Shown here piece by piece: positions 5,890 to 8,012 of a DNA stretch of 8,012 bases (position 1 is the first letter of the stretch; each line of letters starts with the position of its first letter). Below the pieces are notes generated by a model, which saw nothing but the letters and a program-made list of their open reading frames with translations, was not told where the DNA came from and did not search any database. The translations under genes were made by a program, and so were the position numbers. The DNA is from Pseudorhodobacter antarcticus (lineage in GTDB: Bacteria > Pseudomonadota > Alphaproteobacteria > Rhodobacterales > Rhodobacteraceae), in NCBI GenBank assembly GCA_945861995.1, contig CAMAWZ010000103.1, positions 1-8,012 of the forward strand, given 5' to 3'.

Positions 5890-5910
5890 GCGCCTGTTTC
5901 ATGCAGGCGC
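5890..5910 (-). other. Intergenic hairpin between the DUF6476 and glycosyltransferase genes
   Basis: GCGCCTG (5890-5896) and CAGGCGC (5904-5910) are perfect reverse complements around a 7-base loop. The hairpin falls between the stop codon at 5918 and the glycosyltransferase ATG at 5864. No U-tract follows on the minus strand, so it is not a standard intrinsic terminator. It could protect the upstream mRNA end, or reduce read-through into the glycosyltransferase gene. Confidence 0.5.
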
Positions 5911-5917
5911 GCAAATG

Positions 5918-6241
5918 TCAATTCTGGGCGGCCAAATCGCCCAAGTCTAGGCTTTGTACCAGCGCGCCGCTGCCATCATAAATCAGCAAGTTTTGCGAGG
6001 TTGTGACAACCGCGCTCCACCCGTTGCCAAAGGTTACTGCCTGCGCCTGCTGCCCCGCTGGCAGCACAATATAGGGCGGCAAAGCGGGGATTTGCGCCCG
6101 CCCGTCAGGCATTCGGGTGACAAGCAGCCAAACCACCGTTATGACACCCAAAATCATGGTGATCATCAGCGTGGTCACCAAGCCTTTTAGAAAGCGCAAA
6201 GACGGGGGCAAGCCCTGTTCTTCTGCCGGAGTGTCTGCCAT
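5918..6241 (-). CDS. Small single-pass membrane protein, DUF6476 type
   Basis: The 107-residue product has a short acidic/polar N-terminus, one membrane segment (about 21-41, LVTTLMITMILGVITVVWLL) and a C-terminal domain (about 50-107) with beta-like repeats (VTFGNGWSAVVTTSQNLLIYD). It resembles the small Rhodobacteraceae proteins I recall under DUF6476, often beside the RluA-family gene; the function is unknown. The charge pattern (acidic before, Arg43/Arg48 after the segment) does not give a clear topology. The ATG at 6241 is supported by AAGGGG at 6253-6248, 6 bases upstream on the minus strand. That binding site lies inside codons 3-5 of the pseudouridine synthase gene, and the two start codons share two bases. 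The frame stays open upstream as a mirror of the neighbour's coding sequence, but those residues look like shadow translation. It may be co-transcribed with the glycosyltransferase gene. Confidence 0.82.
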   Translation of the reverse strand: MADTPAEEQGLPPSLRFLKGLVTTLMITMILGVITVVWLLVTRMPDGRAQIPALPPYIVLPAGQQAQAVTFGNGWSAVVTTSQNLLIYDGSGALVQSLDLGDLAAQN

Positions 6242-6242
6242 G
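6239..6242. promoter_or_regulatory. Overlapping divergent start codons (CATG)
   Basis: The palindrome CATG holds the ATG of the pseudouridine synthase gene on the plus strand (6240-6242) and the ATG of the DUF6476 gene on the minus strand (6241-6239). The plus-strand binding site GGAG (6228-6231, 8-base spacing) lies in codons 4-5 of the minus gene. The minus-strand site AAGGGG (6253-6248, 6-base spacing) lies in codons 3-5 of the plus gene. Both leaders, and probably both promoters, must lie within the opposite coding sequence. Confidence 0.75.
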
Positions 6243-7322
6243 CCAAACCCCTTTGACGATGAACTTGAAGATGACGGCGTGGATGCGGGTGGCGAAATCA
6301 CTGTCGTTCTGACCGATGCCGCACTGCGCCTTGATAAGGCACTGGCCGCCGCTGTGCCAGAGGGCGCGGCGCTGTCGCGATCCCGTTTGATGAAAATGAT
6401 CGAGGCGGGGGATGTCTGGCGCGGCGGCGCGCCCATCACCGATGCCAAGGCGCGGGTACAGGCGGGGGATGTAATCACCCTGCGCCTTGCCGCGCCCGAA
6501 AATCTGGACACTTTGCCAGAAGATATTCCGCTGACCATCATCTATGAAGATAAAGAGTTGATCGTCATCGACAAACCCGCTGGCATGGTGGTGCATCCCG
6601 CCCCCGGATCGCCATCGGGGACGCTGGTGAACGCGCTGCTGCATCATTGCGGCGATACGCTGGCGGGCATTGGCGGGGCGCGCCGCCCTGGCATTGTGCA
6701 CCGCATTGATAAAGATACGACAGGCCTTTTGGTTGTGGCAAAAACCGACCGCGCGCATCATGCGCTATCAGAACAATTCGCCGACCATTCGGTGACGCGC
6801 CGCTATCTGGCGGTGGTGCATGGCGCGCCCTCGGCCTATGATCCACGCATTCGCGGTTTGCGCGGGGTCACATTCGAAGGCGCAGGGATATTGAAAATCG
6901 CAACCCAGCTTGCGCGGCATAAGCATGACCGCCAACGCCAAGCCGTGGTGTGGGACAGCGGGCGTCACGCCGTCACCCGCACCCGCGTGGTAGAAGAGCT
7001 TGGCCCATCCGCCGCGCTGATAGAATGCTGGCTTGAGACAGGGCGCACCCACCAAATTCGCGTGCATATGTCTTATGCTGGCCACGGTCTGCTGGGCGAT
7101 CAAACCTATGGCGGGTCGCGCAAGTTTTCGCCCAAAATCTATGCGGTGGCGGCTGAGCTTGCCAATACCTTCCCACGCCAAGCGCTGCACGCTGCGTCAT
7201 TGGGGTTTGACCATCCCAAAACGGGCAAGCGGATGGAATTTACATCCGATTTGCCCGCCGATCTGGCAGCGCTGATTGAGGCTTTGCGCGCTGGCGCGGC
7301 AGGTGAGCGGCCAACCGCTTAA
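6240..7322 (+). CDS. rluD: RluA-family 23S rRNA pseudouridine synthase, probably RluD
   Basis: The 360-residue enzyme isomerises specific uridines in 23S rRNA; RluD acts on helix 69 (positions 1911, 1915 and 1917 in E. coli). An S4 RNA-binding domain lies at about 28-85 (LRLDKAL, LSRSRLMKMIEAGDV). The catalytic domain shows IDKPAGMVVHP (110-120), the active-site motif HRIDKDTTGLLVVAKT with catalytic Asp157, and GRTHQIRVH (268-276). The N-terminal 27 residues are acidic, and the length is slightly above the roughly 325 of the E. coli enzyme. The ATG at 6240 is chosen because GGAG lies 8 bases before it. The frame is open farther upstream, but that part is antisense to the DUF6476 gene. RluD fits best because the S4 domain and the HRIDKDTTGLLVVAKT wording are closest to it; RluC cannot be ruled out. 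The gene precedes rpoH by 107 bases, and no terminator is visible between them. Confidence 0.93.
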   Translation: MPNPFDDELEDDGVDAGGEITVVLTDAALRLDKALAAAVPEGAALSRSRLMKMIEAGDVWRGGAPITDAKARVQAGDVITLRLAAPENLDTLPEDIPLTIIYEDKELIVIDKPAGMVVHPAPGSPSGTLVNALLHHCGDTLAGIGGARRPGIVHRIDKDTTGLLVVAKTDRAHHALSEQFADHSVTRRYLAVVHGAPSAYDPRIRGLRGVTFEGAGILKIATQLARHKHDRQRQAVVWDSGRHAVTRTRVVEELGPSAALIECWLETGRTHQIRVHMSYAGHGLLGDQTYGGSRKFSPKIYAVAAELANTFPRQALHAASLGFDHPKTGKRMEFTSDLPADLAALIEALRAGAAGERPTA

Positions 7323-7351
7323 GCGCGTGTTCATATTTTTGTGACCCTCTC

Positions 7352-7380
7352 TTGCGTGCCAAAGTTGTGATACTTAGATG
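7352..7380 (+). promoter_or_regulatory. Candidate promoter of rpoH
   Basis: TTGCGT at 7352-7357 is followed after 16 bases by TTAGAT (7374-7379), a modest sigma70-like pair. A TGTGATACT block at 7366-7374 also resembles an extended -10, but has no -35 at a proper distance. The 107-base gap before rpoH must contain the control region unless rpoH is read through from the pseudouridine synthase gene. The exact promoter is uncertain. Confidence 0.35.
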
Positions 7381-7429
7381 ATAGCATCAGCGGGGGCGAG
7401 TGCGCACCGCGATCAACAGGAGCGTCAAA

Positions 7430-8012
7430 ATGAGCACCTATCAAAACCTTCCAGCCCCAAGTCCTGAACAGGGGCTGAACCGCTATATGCAGGAAATTCG
7501 CAAATTTCCCATGCTGGAACCCGAACAAGAATATATGCTGGCCAAGCGCTGGGTTGACCATCAAGACAGCGCGGCTGCGCATAAAATGGTCACATCGCAC
7601 CTGCGACTGGCGGCCAAAATCGCCATGGGTTACCGCGGCTATGGCCTGCCGCAATCGGAAGTGATTTCCGAGGCGAATGTGGGCCTGATGCAGGCGGTGA
7701 AACGCTTTGATCCCGAAAAGGGCTTTCGCCTTGCCACCTATGCGATGTGGTGGATCCGCGCGTCTATTCAGGAATATATTCTGCGGTCGTGGTCACTGGT
7801 CAAAATGGGCACGACATCTGCGCAGAAAAAGCTGTTTTTCAACCTGCGTAAGGCCAAGGCCAAAGTAGGCGCGCTGGAAGAGGGCGATTTGCGCCCCGAA
7901 AATGTGGCGCGCATTGCGACCGAACTTGGGGTCACCCAAACCGAAGTTGTCGATATGAACCGCCGTCTGTCGGGTGGGGATGCCAGCTTGAACGTGACGG
8001 TGGGCAGCGAAG
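7430..8012 (+). CDS. rpoH: RNA polymerase heat-shock sigma factor RpoH (sigma-32), 3' end beyond the window
   Basis: This sigma factor directs RNA polymerase to heat-shock promoters for chaperones and proteases. The first 194 residues are present and the frame runs off the window without a stop; a full protein has about 290-300. Region 2 is clear: LRLAAKIAMGYRGYGL (58-73), then EANVGLMQAVKRFDPEKGFRLATYAMWWIRASIQEYI (81-117). The RpoH box QKKLFFNLR (132-140), the segment that sets sigma-32 apart from other group 2/3 sigmas, is intact. The end of the visible part enters region 3. The ATG at 7430 has AGGAG at 7418-7422, 7 bases upstream. Rhodobacteraceae often carry two paralogues; the N-terminus LNRYMQEIRKFPMLEPEQE fits the canonical RpoHI rather than the divergent RpoHII. 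It lies downstream of the pseudouridine synthase gene on the same strand. Confidence 0.96.
   Translation, partial: MSTYQNLPAPSPEQGLNRYMQEIRKFPMLEPEQEYMLAKRWVDHQDSAAAHKMVTSHLRLAAKIAMGYRGYGLPQSEVISEANVGLMQAVKRFDPEKGFRLATYAMWWIRASIQEYILRSWSLVKMGTTSAQKKLFFNLRKAKAKVGALEEGDLRPENVARIATELGVTQTEVVDMNRRLSGGDASLNVTVGSE

Noticed and set aside
6105..6761. 218-residue minus-strand open frame opposite the pseudouridine synthase gene
   Set aside because: It is a mirror of the strongly conserved S4 and catalytic coding sequence, with no family resemblance of its own.

Overview
The window reads as a chromosomal segment of an alphaproteobacterium, most likely Rhodobacteraceae. The signs are the base composition (my impression is 55-60% G+C), a canonical RpoH, an RluA-family enzyme beside a small DUF6476-type membrane protein, a putidaredoxin-like ferredoxin, a lipoprotein with a C-terminal peptidoglycan-binding domain, and a GTTC-N7-GTTC type LexA box, which is the alphaproteobacterial form. 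I see no insertion sequence, prophage, CRISPR array, tRNA or rRNA.

Layout. At the left a Do/DegP periplasmic serine protease (164-1663, +) ends at a strong bidirectional terminator, which it shares with a convergent peptidoglycan-binding lipoprotein gene (1726-2274, -). Upstream of the lipoprotein on the same strand lies a short gene (2352-2771, -) that encodes only the C-terminal OB-fold of the error-prone polymerase DnaE2. It sits directly behind a perfect LexA box embedded in a sigma70-like promoter. A divergent 2Fe-2S ferredoxin gene follows (2965-3288, +). A minus-strand cluster then reads NUDIX hydrolase (4452-4919), DUF1178 protein (3962-4387) and short-chain dehydrogenase (3321-3962); the last two are coupled by a TGATG stop/start overlap. 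Another minus-strand pair is a DUF6476-type membrane protein (5918-6241) and a family 2 glycosyltransferase (5031-5864). The pseudouridine synthase gene (6240-7322, +) starts head to head with the DUF6476 gene so closely that their start codons share bases. The window ends inside rpoH (7430 onward, +).

How the genes fit together. Several belong to stress and envelope maintenance: DegP clears misfolded periplasmic protein, RpoH directs the heat-shock regulon, the lipoprotein probably contacts the cell wall, and the OB-fold gene appears to be under SOS control. The rest are housekeeping or unassigned: 23S rRNA pseudouridylation, electron transfer, NUDIX and SDR enzymes, and a glycosyltransferase.

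The two most unusual observations are the SOS-controlled, apparently leaderless DnaE2-OB gene without polymerase, and the CATG start-codon overlap at 6239-6242, in which each gene's ribosome binding site lies inside the other gene's coding sequence.
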